This document shows positions 34,919 to 63,348 of a stretch of DNA of 64,000 nt, one piece after another. The position numbers and the translations under genes are program-made. Below the pieces are notes generated by a model. The model made no database searches. It was not told where the DNA came from and saw nothing but the letters and a program-made list of their open reading frames with translations. The stretch spans positions 2,824,312 to 2,888,311 of the forward strand of contig NC_092675.1 of assembly GCF_964355755.1 (NCBI RefSeq), written 5' to 3'. Positions within the stretch are counted from its first letter, which is position 1; each line of letters starts with the position of its first letter. The stretch comes from Antedon mediterranea. Lineage: Eukaryota > Echinodermata > Crinoidea > Comatulida > Antedonidae.

Positions 34919-37900
34919 CTAAGAAATGCCGTTGACAGTTAAGGGTTTAATCAAAGGTTCATTAGAACTGGTGACTGTCACTGACGGCCGTGATTGTGAC
35001 GCTGCTAATATTGAATCTAACATCCCTGAAACTTCATGTAAATTGTCTTGAAATTCTAGCTCTTGCTTTAGCGTGTTTCTTAACAGTCGAAGTGCGTTAG
35101 TAACAGCTGGAGATTCTGCCACAACTGGTGAATAAATATCTGAAGAAATAAAAGAGGAAAAAAAAATAAATAAAAAACAAAGAAAAACTTAGATAAATGT
35201 ATAGGAATGACTGGAAATACGTTTCTGTCCCATTAGTGTACAGTACCTCAAAATTAAAGATGATATGTTTGCGAGTTGAAAAATTGGCAGTCTAAAAGTA
35301 AATGCAGTCGGGATACCCTTATTCAGGGGACACCCTTATTCAAGGGACAACCCTATTCAGAGAACACTCATATTAAGAGGACAACCCTGTTCAGGGGACA
35401 CCCATATTAAGAGGACAACCCTGTTCAGGGGACACTCATATTAAGAGGACAACCCTGTTCAGGGGACACCCATATTAAGAGGACACCCTGTTCAGGGGAC
35501 ACCCCTATTAAGAGGACACCCCTGTTCAGGCGACACCCATATTAAGAGGACACCCTGTTCAGGCGACGCCCCTATTAAGAGGGCACCCTGTTCAGGGGAC
35601 ACCCCTATTCAGAGAACACTCATATTAAGAGGACAACCCTGTTCAGGCGACGCCCATATTAAGAGGACACCCTGTTCAGGGGACGCCCCTATTAAGAGGA
35701 CACCCCTGTTCAGGGGACACCCCTATTAAGAGGACACCCCTGTTCAGGCGACGCCCCTATTAAGAGGACACCCTGTTCAGGGGACACCCCTATTCAGAGA
35801 ACACTCATATTAAGAGGACAACCCTGTTCAGGCGACGCCCATATTAAGAGGACAACCCTGTTCAGGGGACACTCATATTAAGAGGACACCCCTGTTCAGG
35901 GGACACCCATATTAAGAGGACAACCCTGTTCAGGGGACACCCATATTAAGAGGACACCCCTGTTCAGGGGACACCCCTATTAAGAGGACACCCCTGTTCA
36001 GGGGACACCCCTATTAAGAGGACACCCTGTTCAGGGGACACCCCTATTAAGAGGACACCCTGTTCAGGGGACACCCCTATTAAGAGGACACCCCTATTAA
36101 GAGGACATCCCTGTTCAGGGGACACCCCTATTAAGAGGACACCCCTGTTCAGGGGACACCCATATTAAGAGGACACCCCTGTTCAGGGGACACCCATATT
36201 AAGAGGACACTCTGTTCAGGGGACGCCCCTATTAAGAGGACACCCCTGTTCAAGGGACACCCATATTAAGAGGACACCCCTGTTCAGGGGACACCCCTAT
36301 TAAGAGGACACCCCTGTTCAGGGGACACCCATATTAAGAGGACACCCTGTTCAGGGGACACCCATATTAAGAGGACACCCCTGTTCAGGCGACGCCCATA
36401 TTAAGAGGACACCCCTGTTCAGGGGACACCCCTATTAAGAGGACACCCTGTTCAGGCGACGCCCATATTAAGAGGACACCCTGTTCAGGCGACGCCCCTA
36501 TTAAGAGGACACCCCTGTTCAGGCGACGCCCATATTAAGAGGACACCCCTGTTCAGGGGACACCCCTATTAAGAGGACACCCTGTTCAGGCGACGCCCAT
36601 ATTAAGAGGACACCCTGTTCAGGCGACGCCCCTATTAAGAGGACACCGCACCCAAAGATGTCCCCATTATAGGGGTTCTATTGTAGATTACTTAATTTAT
36701 TTATGTTGGTTTTGGCCTGCAGTGTTCATCTTAAATTGGATGTCAGCTCAGTGCTGAGCAGGTTTGTTTTTGGTGTGGAGTGGTCGAGCGGTTAAGACAG
36801 AGGAACCATGATTATGTAGCCATAACATCGGCAAGGGTTTAAGGCTCACTCGCACCATGGTTCTGGTGGTAGAACAAGTTTTCTTCGATAAGGACTATAA
36901 ACTGAGGTCCAGTGTACACATCTAGCTCGTGTGCACTTTAAAGAACCTAGTACATCTTTCGAGACAAGTAGGGGATTACCCCGGTGTACTAGTAGTACAC
37001 ACACAGCGACTGATCAAAACTGGGCCCTCTGGGAGACTATTCTTTGACTTACCCAGTATAAATAAATAACAAATTCAAAAATGACATACCTAATAAAACA
37101 TTAGCTACATCAACTAATGTTGCATTAAAACTTGTGTTGGATATGTTCTTTCTGATGAATGTGACCATAATACGCAACCATCTTTCATCTCGTCCAGAAA
37201 GGGCCATATTTATAACATCCCGTCTTATCAGTTCCTGCAAAACTGCTATGGTGACATTTGGTGTAATAGTTCTGACATTGGTCTAGGAAGAAAACAAAAT
37301 ATTATAAGAAAAGGGTGTAATTGTTCTAAAAAAATGCCAAACTGACACAGGGACTAAAACTAAATATTATAATTAAAAAAACACTATCTATATCATTTAA
37401 CAACTAATTCATAAATTATTTATCAAATAATAGCAAAAAGAACACTACTGACTTGTAATGAGGCATCTAGTGCTTTAGAGTGCTCAAATTTCCTCAAATG
37501 AACATCATATTTTGCCATCTTCTCTTTCCTTCGATGATCAACTAATAAATCATTCTGAAACAAAAGTATAAAAAATACAATGTCTTTAATAACACCTAAA
37601 TAAATTCCTGTCATTTGATTGGACGAATGTGGGTCACATGGCATGCAATAGTACGCACTATTAAACGATCGTTTAATAGTAATTTTTTTCGTGTTTGTAT
37701 TTGTTATTTGTACCATTCCACTCATAAACATTTATTATTTGTATAATATTATATAGCCTATGTAATTATGTGAACATGATTTACGTTAATATGATTGGTT
37801 GAAACTGCATCACATGACTATCCTGAGTCTCAGATTGTTTACTTACCTGTTTTGGTTGATACATACGACCTTTGACATAATACTGGTAGGATGACCCTGG

Positions 37901-40900
37901 ACCTGTTCTGGTTGTTTCTGTCTTTTCTTTTTTTTCTTCTTGTTTTCTATGTTTTATTGAAAGTAAACCATCTGCCATTCCAACAGCTAATGTTTTATCA
38001 TCAGCCTAATTAAATTAAACACATATAAAATAAATAAACAATTAGGTAATTAAATGTAAAAGCACTAATTACTATCTAATTTCCATCAATAATATGCACT
38101 GGTTATTTTTACCCAACCACGAATTATGAAAAAAAATACCCCAAAATATCTTACAGAGATTCCAACACTAAGGATTGGTGAAGAACACGTAATTCCAGCC
38201 ACTGTCTTGTATGTTGTTACATCATGAACTTTGACATGCCTGAAAGAAAACGTTAAAAATAAAAACATTGAAGGGAGACACTGCTGAACATTCTATGTTT
38301 GTTTGTATTCGGGACATTAAGAAGTCTGAGTGTAGAACATCCTTCCAAAACTATTTATATTATTCTTTACACTAATATTTTGTTTAAAACTAAATTTAAA
38401 TTAATCGTCCTACCTGTCAAGGGATCCTGTAAAAAGGCGATCATATTTGCCAGAAAAACATAAACATGTGATTGTCTTGTGGTGCTCACCAAGAGTTGCT
38501 AGAAGACGACCACCAGCGAGGGCATCCCATACCTTGACGTAATTTCCACCTGGTTTATGTAAATTAAATAACATTAAAATCAGAATAACAAGCAACATTA
38601 GGGTACAGGTGTCTTACCTACCTAGATAAGACAGCACAGAGGATTTAAAATAAATGACTTTGCGGAGACAGGCAGTTTGAGCTAAATTGAATGTTAGATA
38701 TGTAGACAGATTATCTTAGTCGTGAGGTGGTATCCACAATAAATCATACCTAAAGGATAATGTATAATTTTGCTTCTTTCACCCCCGCCCCCACCCCCAA
38801 GAATAACACTGAAAAAGTGACTAACCTGCGGAGATAAAGACTCCTCCACCAGGGAACATGAGGACACTCTCTACCGGTTGACCATGGTCAACTGACAAGA
38901 TACTGGCCTTAGTTCGAAGGTCAAACAGCTTCACAGTGTGATCATAAGAACCTACAATGGAATATAATATGTTCACAATATAAAATATTAGGAAATCATA
39001 GATTATTGGCTCAACATTAATATCTCATTTCATACAATGGATTTGCTGCTTAGAATTGTTGTGACAATGTCTAATATGATAATTTTGTTTTGTTCCAACG
39101 CATTAACATTAATAATATCTCTCCTCTATACACCAAATTCATAGATAATTTTCTTGACAATATTTTAAAAAGTGTAAAGGGTCTCTTTCACACCTGTTCT
39201 GGCTAGGCGCCGGCAAATCAAATGGAGCATCAATGTATGTTTTATCTTCACGCGGCTACGCGTATCAATTGGCACATAGCCATGTGGAGAATCATGAAAA
39301 CGAAACATTCAAGTTCGATTTGCCGTCGCTGCACAGGAAGCTTGTTGGAACAGGTGTGAAGGACTCTTAAGACACTAACCTGTAACAATAACATCTTTAC
39401 TAGCTGGGTTGATACAACCACTTCTAACATAATCTGAATGGTCTTCAAACTTGACCACCTCTGTTTCACTTGGAATGTCCCAGCATCGAACTGTCTGGTC
39501 ATCTGAGCATGACATGATATGGGTGTTATCCGCTAAAAATTTGGTTATTTGTATTGTTCTGAAGAGAGAAATGTTAAATTGAATTAATTATAACTGTACA
39601 GGCATTCTTTTAAATATGATCACATGTTTAGTGCTGCAGGATAAATTTAGCAGGAATTGAATTTATGCTCTTGTCTCAAAAACGTGCTGGCATTCATTGT
39701 TTAAAACAACGACTTATGACTAATATTTGCTACTTACTTATCATGTCCTTTGAAAGTACGCAGTATTGCACGCCCGCTAACATCAAATAATCGCACCAGT
39801 CCTTCAACTCCGCCTGCCACCAAGAGTCGCCCATCATCTCGTAGTATCCCGCCATATACTATGTCTTTAAATCGCGAAATTGTTTTATCTACTTTATTTG
39901 TCAGAGGGTTGTATATCTGGACCTGTTTTAACACGAAATAATGAATAGAAATAGGTATGTTCAGTCATGATGATATATTTTTATCTTACATCATTAGAAA
40001 TCTTTTTTTTTAAAGATTCATCATGTGATTATGTAGCTATTGAGTCAAACAGTCATTCTGCATTTGCTGCTACCTCTATAGTTTTATATATATATTGTAT
40101 GTGCTTACTATTAAAGTGGTACATCATTAAAAACATGAAAGTTTCCCTATTGTTATTAGTTAATTAAGAAAACTGTGGCATTTTCAGTTACTTCAGAGGG
40201 GAAAAACAATAACCAAGATTATTTAATCAGAACATCGTATGTACTGTAGTATAGAATATTTATAATGGATTTAAAACCTGCAATCGCTTGCTAAAAAGAA
40301 GTACAGCAGTAGTATAATGCAATAATGAGGGATTCATTTCTTACCCTGGTTGATGAGGATGTAACAAATTGATAGGGTTCTAGTCGTGAGAAGTTAATGT
40401 GAGTGATTCCAGCATAGTCTTTTACCGTCACTGGAAACTATAATAAAAGCATAAATTACTTAGATATTTATGTATCGTCATTGTAGATTGATGATTGATG
40501 AATGTTAGGTTGGTTTGTAATGTGTATTTAAACAAACACTCAAACTCATCAGAGACTGGAAAATAATTCAGATTAGCATATTATTAAATATAATGTGTAT
40601 GATTAAAATTAAAACTTAATTAAAAAAATAGTAGGCAACAAACACTTTCATTTTTGCTAGGCCTAGTGTTACCCAAGACTTTGTCTGGAGAGTGGCTGCC
40701 AACTAGGCCTAGCCTAGGCCTAGGCCCTAGTACTCTACGCCTACTACGGCCCCTGTCACTGTAGTGTAAGCCAGGGCCCTAGTCTAGCTTCTAGCCCTAG
40801 TAGTTTTACCTAGGCCTATATAATCTAAGAAAACCTATAGGCCTATATAAAATAACATCAGTAAGTTGGAATCTAAACTAATTAACTATTAGATAATTCT

Positions 40901-40993
40901 AACCTGAAAATTCTTCCAATATTCTTGCTCTTTTGTCAAAGTTTTACCACCACGTGGAAACCTCGCAGTTGTTGTTTTCTTGAACTCCGCCAT
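34919..40993 (-). CDS. UTP15: UTP15, small-subunit processome WD40 protein, complete
   Basis: Eleven exons: 40904-40993, 40345-40437, 39738-39922, 39380-39558, 38826-38951, 38414-38549, 38155-38239, 37847-38005, 37453-37554, 37090-37282, 34919-35139. The phases join to 522 aa (human 518). The ATG at 40993 opens [16 protein letters not shown], in the family position. Residues about 35-330 form WD40 repeats: [51 protein letters not shown] and [11 protein letters not shown]. After these come [14 protein letters not shown] and [12 protein letters not shown], then the helical UTP15 C-terminal domain ([26 protein letters not shown]). UTP15 belongs to the t-UTP/UTP-A complex in the nucleolus, needed for pre-rRNA transcription and 18S maturation (family knowledge). 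Intron 10 contains a large minisatellite and a SINE. The gene is 730 bp upstream of the same-strand SLC5 gene. Confidence 0.95.
35325..36648. repeat. Minisatellite of about 34 bp in UTP15 intron 10
   Basis: About 38 near-identical units of 33-35 bp are present. Each is two related half-units, TTCAGGGGACACCCCTA and TTAAGAGGACACCCCTG, with variants (GGCGACGCCC, CATATTAAG). GGGGACACCCC is itself nearly palindromic. The array makes up two thirds of the 1.95-kb intron. Confidence 0.95.
36772..37079 (+). mobile_element. tRNA-derived SINE type 1, fullest copy
   Basis: The head has TGGTCGAGCGGTTAAG (A box of tRNA-Leu/Ser type) and, about 50 bp on, AAGGGTTTAAGGCTC in the B-box position. The body contains TTCTGGTGGTAGAACAAGTT, GTCCAGTGTACACATC, GTGTGCACTTTAAAGAACC and AGTAGTACACACACAGCGAC. 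The 3' tail is AAATAAATAACAAATTCAAA. The 3' end lies about 10 bp from the donor site of UTP15 exon 10 (37090), in antisense orientation to the gene. Confidence 0.85.
40640..40850. other. CTAG/AGGCCT cluster in UTP15 intron 1
   Basis: A dense run of AGGCCTAGCCTAGGCC-type words lies 60-260 bp downstream of UTP15 exon 1. It resembles the 9.2-kb and 15.2-kb clusters. Confidence 0.5.
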
Positions 40994-43373
40994 GTTTATG
41001 ATGTTTCGATTCCAGACGAGAGAGGGCGTTTTGCTGTAACAGCGCGTTGTTATTCATTTGAATTTAATTCGCCAAAAAATAATATACAACTATAAATAAT
41101 TCAAAATTCAATTTATTCCAAATATTTCAGAGACAAATGGCTTATTCTAATAAGTACAAGTATATATTTAGGCCTATGCCGTCTCATCGTCTGTATATTT
41201 TATCTAATAAATTTTAATTGAATCCTGATAATGTGTGATTTAAATTTCATTTTGTTGTACATACAGTATTCAATTCATATTAATTCTAACTACCCAAACC
41301 AAGATTTGAACCTAGAGCCACCTACTTGACATTACTGCACATCCTCCTGAGTAGTGTACATGATGTTTTGCATATAGTCCAGATTTAAAACTTTTTATAA
41401 GAGCATAATTTTATGAAAATTATAATGTAAAAAATCTAGCAGGACTTTCCCTTTTCAAACAGAATTAGTTTGAAAGAGCGGCGTGCGCTTTGGTGCATTC
41501 TTCTCTTCCCCGAGTGCATATAGCCTACACCTACAGAAACATTCCTACGGGTACTCTATTTCAGATATTTATTATTTTTACAAGTATTTATTCAGTTTAC
41601 AGTATATATACAAGTATAGTAGTAGTATATCTGCAAGAGCAAACCAAATCATTGATCTTATATAACTAATCAATCACATAAAATCTAGAGGATCTAATGA
41701 TACTTTAAGTTTGATATGATAAACAAACTTCGCAACGACTGAGGCAAACCATTATTATTGTTTTGAACTATATTTGATCATCTTAAAGAATATATATTAT
41801 ATTTACAATGCAAGTTCAACATTGAATCATAATGGCTTGCCTCACTTTCGGTATTATTACATCCTCAGTCTAGTCAACAACATTTTTAAGAATGTATACG
41901 ACTCCATATTTACACATTTTTGTGAGATTCAACGTACACTCTTCATTCTGCATCGATTAGTTTTAGACCCTATAATCTACAATATTTAAAGGGTAGCTAC
42001 AGCTAAACATCCCCACTTATTTTCTGAAAGCGGTGAAGCAGAACGAGCGTCGTTAAATAAGTCGAGTCTGCCGCCCCGAAGCACTTTTTCTACAATTGTT
42101 TATAGAATAAAACAACATTTTAATAATAACATTCGATAAGTTTAAAGTCAATAAAATCAAACTAATATTTGTTTATACCATTCAATAAAGGCTTGCGGCA
42201 ATTAGCCTATATGTCTATTAACTGAAGATATCTTGTCTAACTCGTTGAAGTTATGAAAAACCTACTGCTCAATTTAAATTGATCGCATCAAATACAATTA
42301 ACAAATAAAATCCGTGTACAGGTGACCCATCAACTATTGAGCGTTTTTCTCATCTTTTTCTATCACTATTAGCAGGAAACAAATAGAAATCATACAATGA
42401 ATATACAGGTTCATCAACTTGTCTTTAAATTACACCTGCGTTAGTACGCGCTGTACGCACTCCAGGCTCTAATCCGCGATGACCATGTATAAGCTAATCC
42501 CTCTTTAACACTTTCCTGTTTTCGCGCGTTTTTATTGTTTTCGCGCGTTTTTATTATTTAGCGCGCAATATTATCATGACAGGCAGCTATTTATCACACA
42601 AGATGAATAAATCATCTGACCATTTATTAATATAATTACAATAGCAGTTAACGTTAAAGAAGATTAATACTGTAGGCTAATACATAGAGCTGCATTGTGT
42701 GTTAAATTGTGCTTCAAGGTTATCGTATATTGACCATTAAAGAAAAGTAAATTTAAAACCTGCTTTCCACGGGCGAATTCGTTTACGCGAATCGAAAACG
42801 CGTTAACTCTAAACACCTGCGCAGCGCATTATTTCCATCTTTCAAATCTATTTATGCAACGAAATCTATAGTTCCTTGAGTGTTTTGCTACCAATCATAA
42901 CTCAGGAATTTGACACAACCTTACGTGTGGAAAGAGTACCGTATATAATATAGGGAGATTCTTTTGTTTTTGCGAAAATGACTAAATTCGCCAAGTGGAT
43001 GGAAAATATGTTTAGAAAATTAAACAGGGACTCATATTATTGAACATTGAGGAATTACGTTTTGCTCTTTGAGTTTCGTAAATGAAGAATATAATAATTC
43101 TGACGTTTTCTTTTATAGATATCGTCGCTATTTTTATTTAAATAACGACTGCTTTACAACTGATTTTTAATTTGTCGAATATTGCATGGAGAGTACATGA
43201 ATCTCTTTCGCGCAGTGTATACTTTTTAACAGTCTTATATAGTACAGTGAATCCTTAGAACATATCTGATATTAAATAAATTGCAGTCGCCCCATTTTAT
43301 GTACATTATCTCAATATTAGAGAATTTACTTAATAAATTAATATGCAATTAAATATGTACAGGTAAGGTTATA
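40994..43373. promoter_or_regulatory. Intergenic: UTP15 promoter side and NR2E3 3' end
   Basis: This 2.4-kb gap lies between two minus-strand genes. It must contain the UTP15 promoter near 41 kb and the NR2E3 3' untranslated end near 43.3 kb. I see no coding exon. A TTTTCGCGCGTTTTTATT word is repeated in tandem near 42.52-42.56 kb, next to GCGCGCAATA. Confidence 0.5.
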
Positions 43374-58645
<15,272 letters not shown>

Positions 58646-60354
58646 CTTCGGTTGAATAAAATTCGTTTAACTTCAGATAAAATAAATGTTTTCTGTTCTG
58701 AAATTGTTTCGCGTGATCTGCGAAGCACGTCTAGAAATCAACGGACACACAGCTCACTGATTACATTGGAATCAAAAATTCATAACGCAATGATCATGAC
58801 GTCATCACGATGGTACATCTGCCGTTATTGAAATCGAGTTTCTGATTGGCGAGTACTTACTTACTTAACGTATTCAGTGTGAACGTTGATTGGTCAATTT
58901 AGTGATAAATGTCTTCCAATCTCCGCTTCCCAGTCAAAGTAATGTAATATACGTCCAGAAGTCTTTAAAAACATTGTTTTATTGAAATTCTCACCTTGAT
59001 GTTGGTAAAGCATACAAAAGACTTAATAAAATACGTTGCGTTACATAAGTGATGTTATAACCATGTATTCTTGGTGCAATATTCGTTGATTTGAGTTTAC
59101 TAATGACTTTAAGTCGAAAGGCCCACTCAGAACGTTGTTTTAATAGGGTTAATAGGGAACAGCGGCAATGGTAATGTGTTAACATTTCTTATGCGATGTC
59201 GACAGTGATGGTTTACTAACAATTTCGTTTAAAATATGAATGCCTCCTCATATTTCTTTATCAAAGTAAAGTTCAGTCAGATTGTCCCAGTCTTGAATGT
59301 GAATGATATTACCTTAGGCCTGCCAAATAAAAATCTGGATATCGCGATATTCTATACTATTAAATATTGAATAGAGTGGGTGATAGGTCACATTATCAAT
59401 ATACATAGAAAAGATTGCTAATGTTTACAGTACACAGTAAGAGGTCTTCGTCTTTTGGTAAATGAGTAACTGTTTAATACCATTATTATACTATTATTGT
59501 TTTAATATATTTTAAAAATCACGCGAGACATAAATATTAATATAAGTTAATATAAGTAAATATAACAGTTAACAGAATTAGTTTAAAAAAAAAGTATTAT
59601 AACATAATAAAACAAAAAGTGACTACTACTAAATGGTAATGACAATTAAAGAAATGGAATTTAATTTCATAAATGTAGGCTTAGGGCAAAAATAAAGACG
59701 TAATTGTACACCGATTTAATTGTTCTACGACGAAAGAGTTAAGAGATATGACAATGTGTGTTAGGCAATAAACTTAAACATATCGTTTAGTGGAGTAAAT
59801 ACTTGTCATATTTGTCATGTGTAGGTGTTAAGCAGTGTCACTTATCCAAGATCTACGTTAACCTTGAGGCTAGACACCTCGCGTTAGCAGTAATGCGGTT
59901 AATGGGTGTGAAGAGATCAATACGCCAACGGAAAGAGCAGAAAATCGGTTCAGTCTTTGCTTGTTCTAGAGTTACAAAAATATAACTGGAATGTGAGATT
60001 CAATTAAATAAGGCTTTTCATTAAAGCAAATTTACCTTCTTAGACAAAATCTAATTGAGAGCGAAATGGGAAAACATGAGTACGACAAGTCGGTTCGTTC
60101 ATTGATCGTTAGTATTGTTATTGTTGCACAAATTGCCTGAATTTCATTAGCCAACAAATAAACGTTCGCTACGGAAATAATATGGCTTTTTACCAGCCAT
60201 GCTTATGCAGTAAATATAATGCGAAGCCGTCCACCTGTGGTATATGCAAATTAGATCAATTAAGTAGGCCTATACGCAACATTTGAGCGCAGACTTAATA
60301 ATAAAAATACAATATTTATAATTTTAATTACAGTATTCGTTGATTATTTATACT

Positions 60355-60620
60355 AAAGATGTATTGTCCCCAAAACATTAAAGATGTATTGTCCTCTAAA
60401 TTGTTGGTGTCACATAATAGTACTTCTAAAGAAAAATTGTATTCACCTGAAAAAACTGCCAATGGGAATTTTGTTGAATTTTATTTATATTTTATATGAG
60501 AAAACATTATTAGTTTTGTTTTTTTTAACGTAACCTATTTTAAGTAACCTATTTAAAGTCTGATTTAATTATTCTTCATTTTTCATACATGTTTAACAAT
60601 AAAGTGAATTTGTTAATTAA
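60355..60620. repeat. Dispersed repeat D, copy 3
   Basis: AAAGATGTATTGTCC appears twice in tandem, then GTGTCACATAATAGTACTTC, AAAAACTGCCAATGGGAATTT and GTTTAACAATAAAGTG. The order is as in the 57.3-kb copy. Confidence 0.45.
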
Positions 60621-60724
60621 ATGTTGTTTATCTCTATTTATTTCGCCTTTCGGTGAACCAGTCAAAAGGGTATAGCAATAATGATAATTTAATAACGACA
60701 CTTCAATTGTCAGTAAGTTTGATG

Positions 60725-60836
60725 CATTATTTGAGATCGGTAAGGAGCACACTAAACGTATACGTCACACGTCATAGGTTCATTATTTGAGATCGGTAAG
60801 GAGCGCACTAAACGTATACGTCACACGTCATAGGTT
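60725..60836. repeat. 56-bp tandem duplication
   Basis: CATTATTTGAGATCGGTAAG through ACGTATACGTCACACGTCAT is present twice with a single obvious base change (GAGCACAC against GAGCGCAC). This suggests a recent duplication. Each copy contains the short palindrome ACGTATACGT. Confidence 0.9.
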
Positions 60837-60944
60837 ACGGTAATTAGCCACTCAATGTTTAAATTGTCGTCAGTTATCAACCTGTTAAATAACGCGAGTA
60901 CTTTTTTAATTACTTTTTTATAATCTGGTTGACACTTTTAATTC

Positions 60945-61368
60945 GGTAATAGAAGAGAAAAATGAGTAGTAGAATAAACAGATGTAAGGGACAAAAAATA
61001 GGAGAAAAGAAGAAAAAAGAAGTTAAAACACGGGAAAGTAGGAAAAAGAGAAAAACATAGACAAAAATAGAACAAAGTAGTAAAAGAAACAAGGCCATAT
61101 ACATGGCTTCAGTCGCGTGCTCAAATTTGAAAAAAGAAAAGAAAACAAGATACAAAAACGAAAAGATAAAAAGGGAGAAAAATAAACTAAAAAGATACAA
61201 AAAAGGGGAAAAAAGAAAAAAGGAACAAAGGGGAAAAATAAAAGAAAAAACCTAAAGGAGAAAGAAAAAAAAAGAAAAATGAAACTAAAAAGAAGCAAAA
61301 TAGGAAAGAAAAAATTAAAGAAAAAAGGAGAAAAAAAGAAACTAAAAGAAAGAAAAAGAAATAAATTG
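60945..61368. repeat. Purine-rich strand-biased tract
   Basis: For about 420 bp the plus strand is almost only A and G (AAAAGAAAAAAGG-type words). It is interrupted near 61088-61130 by a family C fragment. The overlapping minus-strand frames rich in Phe, Leu and Ser are artefacts of this composition. Confidence 0.85.
61091..61130. mobile_element. Family C end fragment
   Basis: AAGGCCATATACATGGCTTC followed by AGTCGCGTGCTCAAATTTGA matches the terminus of the complete copy at 62.6 kb. It lies inside the purine tract. Confidence 0.6.
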
Positions 61369-61496
61369 ATTGGTCGATTCGCATGCGAAAAAATAAACCA
61401 ATTTGTGGGGCTTAAAAAAAAAAGTGTTTTTGCTTACTAAAATGTTTATTCTAGTAGATTTTGATATTTCTTAACGTCATTTTATCAGTTTAACAG

Positions 61497-61556
61497 AGCT
61501 TGGTTCCCACTAGGCTTACGTTACGGCTAACGTCCACAGACGAAATCAAGCTTAAC
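61497..61556. mobile_element. Family B left-end fragment
   Basis: It begins AGAGCTTGGTTCCCACTAGG, followed by TTACGTTACGGC and ACGTCC, and closes with ATCAAGCTT. It is a short, internally deleted copy. Confidence 0.55.
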
Positions 61557-62596
61557 AAAGGTTTTAGATTATTTGATTTTAAGATTTTGGTTTTTTGTTC
61601 CGGATTACTTGAATGTCAATCATAAGTATTATTGGAGAATTTATTTTTATTCGAATAAAGAAATATTTATAGAAATAATACCTTCCAAATTCACATAAAA
61701 TCGAATCAATAATTATTTCGTAACCTTCACTTATTGCCAAGTTATAGTCGAACATGCAACATTCCTCATGATTTATGGTCAGTTTCTTGATCCTAATCAA
61801 GAAGCGTAATTAAGCGTGTGTGTAATTGTCACAAAAAAATCGTACGAATTGGCCACGCAAGATAAATAGGTTTTAATCGGGTATCGCGCAGATGGTATTA
61901 CGCTGATACAAAAGCAACTTGTCGACTACATTTGTATGTTTTTGTGCTTTTAATGATCTGTTTGTAGTTTTTCCTCGGGTTATTATTTATCAGTAGCATC
62001 ATGATCGTCGATATTTAACTATCTTGTCATCGCCTACCCCATTTGTAATCATAACATGTCATTGTATCATCTGGTATTTTTTGCAAAGTTCATCACGTTT
62101 TCCGACTATTAAAATATGCGCACACCTTTCTGACAAAAATGCGGACTTAATTGATTCATTAAAACATGACAAATTCAGTATCAGAACATCATTATTTGAA
62201 AGCACTATAAAGTATTTACAGTTTTACATACGCGCGCTTACTTGTTTTGTAATTTTCGTTTGTCTTATTTTAGCTATAAAACAGTCTTGTCATAATGTTA
62301 TTTGATATTATTTGTCATCAATGCGGTGTTTAATTTAATGACTTTTATACAAAATTTGCCGTTAATATATTTGATACTCTTGAGTGAAATTTCGCTCTTC
62401 CCTGATACAACTGGGTAATGACTTAAGTAACAATATCAAATCTATCGAATAATCTGGTTGATTAAATTGATCGATTGATTTGATTGGTTAATTTTTGTTA
62501 GTGGAAGACTTTAAAACTCGTTTTTTATTTAACTTTTAAAATCCATTCTGTTAGTGGCGTATTTCGACTGTTGATTGCGACTGGAAATAGATAAAC

Positions 62597-62700
62597 AAGG
62601 CCATGTACATGGCTGCAGTCGCGTGCTCAAGTTGGGTTTTTACCGACCAACCGACCCACCGACGTAGTGAGCCTGTAGAGTCGCGTTGCACGCGACTAAT
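62597..62700. mobile_element. Family C palindromic element, complete
   Basis: It starts AAGGCCATGTACATGGCTGC, then AGTCGCGTGCTCAAG, an ACCGACCAACCGACCCACCG interior, and GAGTCGCGTTGCACGCGACTA at the end. It is the reverse orientation of the copy at 11.86 kb. Confidence 0.7.
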
Positions 62701-63348
62701 AAGTGTAAAAATGCGTAGGAAGGTATATCACCTACATTATGAGTCTATCACCTCCTATTGAGGATAGATGTAAAACTACACCAGTTCCGTTTCACGAAAT
62801 GTACGACCCTTCCTTGTTAAACGAATTGAAATATTTACAACAAATGTGATCCACGAAAAAGCACTTGATCGCGCTCTACCGATTGGAAAAGAAACGGACA
62901 CAAATACTATGATCTAACGTCTAGGTCTCGTACTTCCATGTCGAAATCACAATCTCAAATTGGTGAAGCAACGGATAATTATTAATGATTGTGATTTTTT
63001 CAAGAAACGAAAAGCAAACTCGTGAACAGAACAGTAACTCGAGAATGTAATAAAGCGAGTAACAATATAAAACACACATATCGGAAACAAGTGGTCTCAC
63101 TTAGAAACCTATTTTATTTATTCTTTGATCTGGAATGATCCATTTATATCATATTTAAAGAACTGTGTAATATGTTTCATGACAAAACAATAAAAGAGGG
63201 CGACAACTAATAATTATACTCACTGAAAACTACTACCTAAAACTATACATTTCTAAAATATTTTTACTTATTGCTGTTTCTAACACAGGTATGATATAAG
63301 AGAAAAGGCTATTTGTTTGAGTTGACTATATAACAAAAGTCGAATTTG

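Larger units (their letters stand above)
58646..63348. other. Upstream region of NR2E3 and downstream of the Ig gene
   Basis: No coding exon is recognised in this 4.7-kb gap. It holds dispersed repeat D (60355-60620), a 56-bp tandem duplication (60725-60836), a purine tract (60945-61368), family B and C pieces (61.1, 61.5, 62.6 kb) and otherwise AT-rich sequence. The NR2E3 promoter should lie just above 58645 on the minus strand, but no specific element could be assigned. Confidence 0.5.

Noticed and set aside
35325-36648. Regular array considered as a CRISPR-like repeat
   Set aside because: There are no unique spacers; the whole unit repeats, it lies in an animal intron, and it is a minisatellite.
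36772-36860. Possible tRNA-Leu/Ser gene
   Set aside because: The A and B boxes are tRNA-like, but arms do not pair well and the sequence continues into a repeated SINE body.
60910-61384. Overlapping minus-strand frames rich in Phe, Leu and Ser that look like membrane proteins
   Set aside because: They arise from the purine tract in all three frames.
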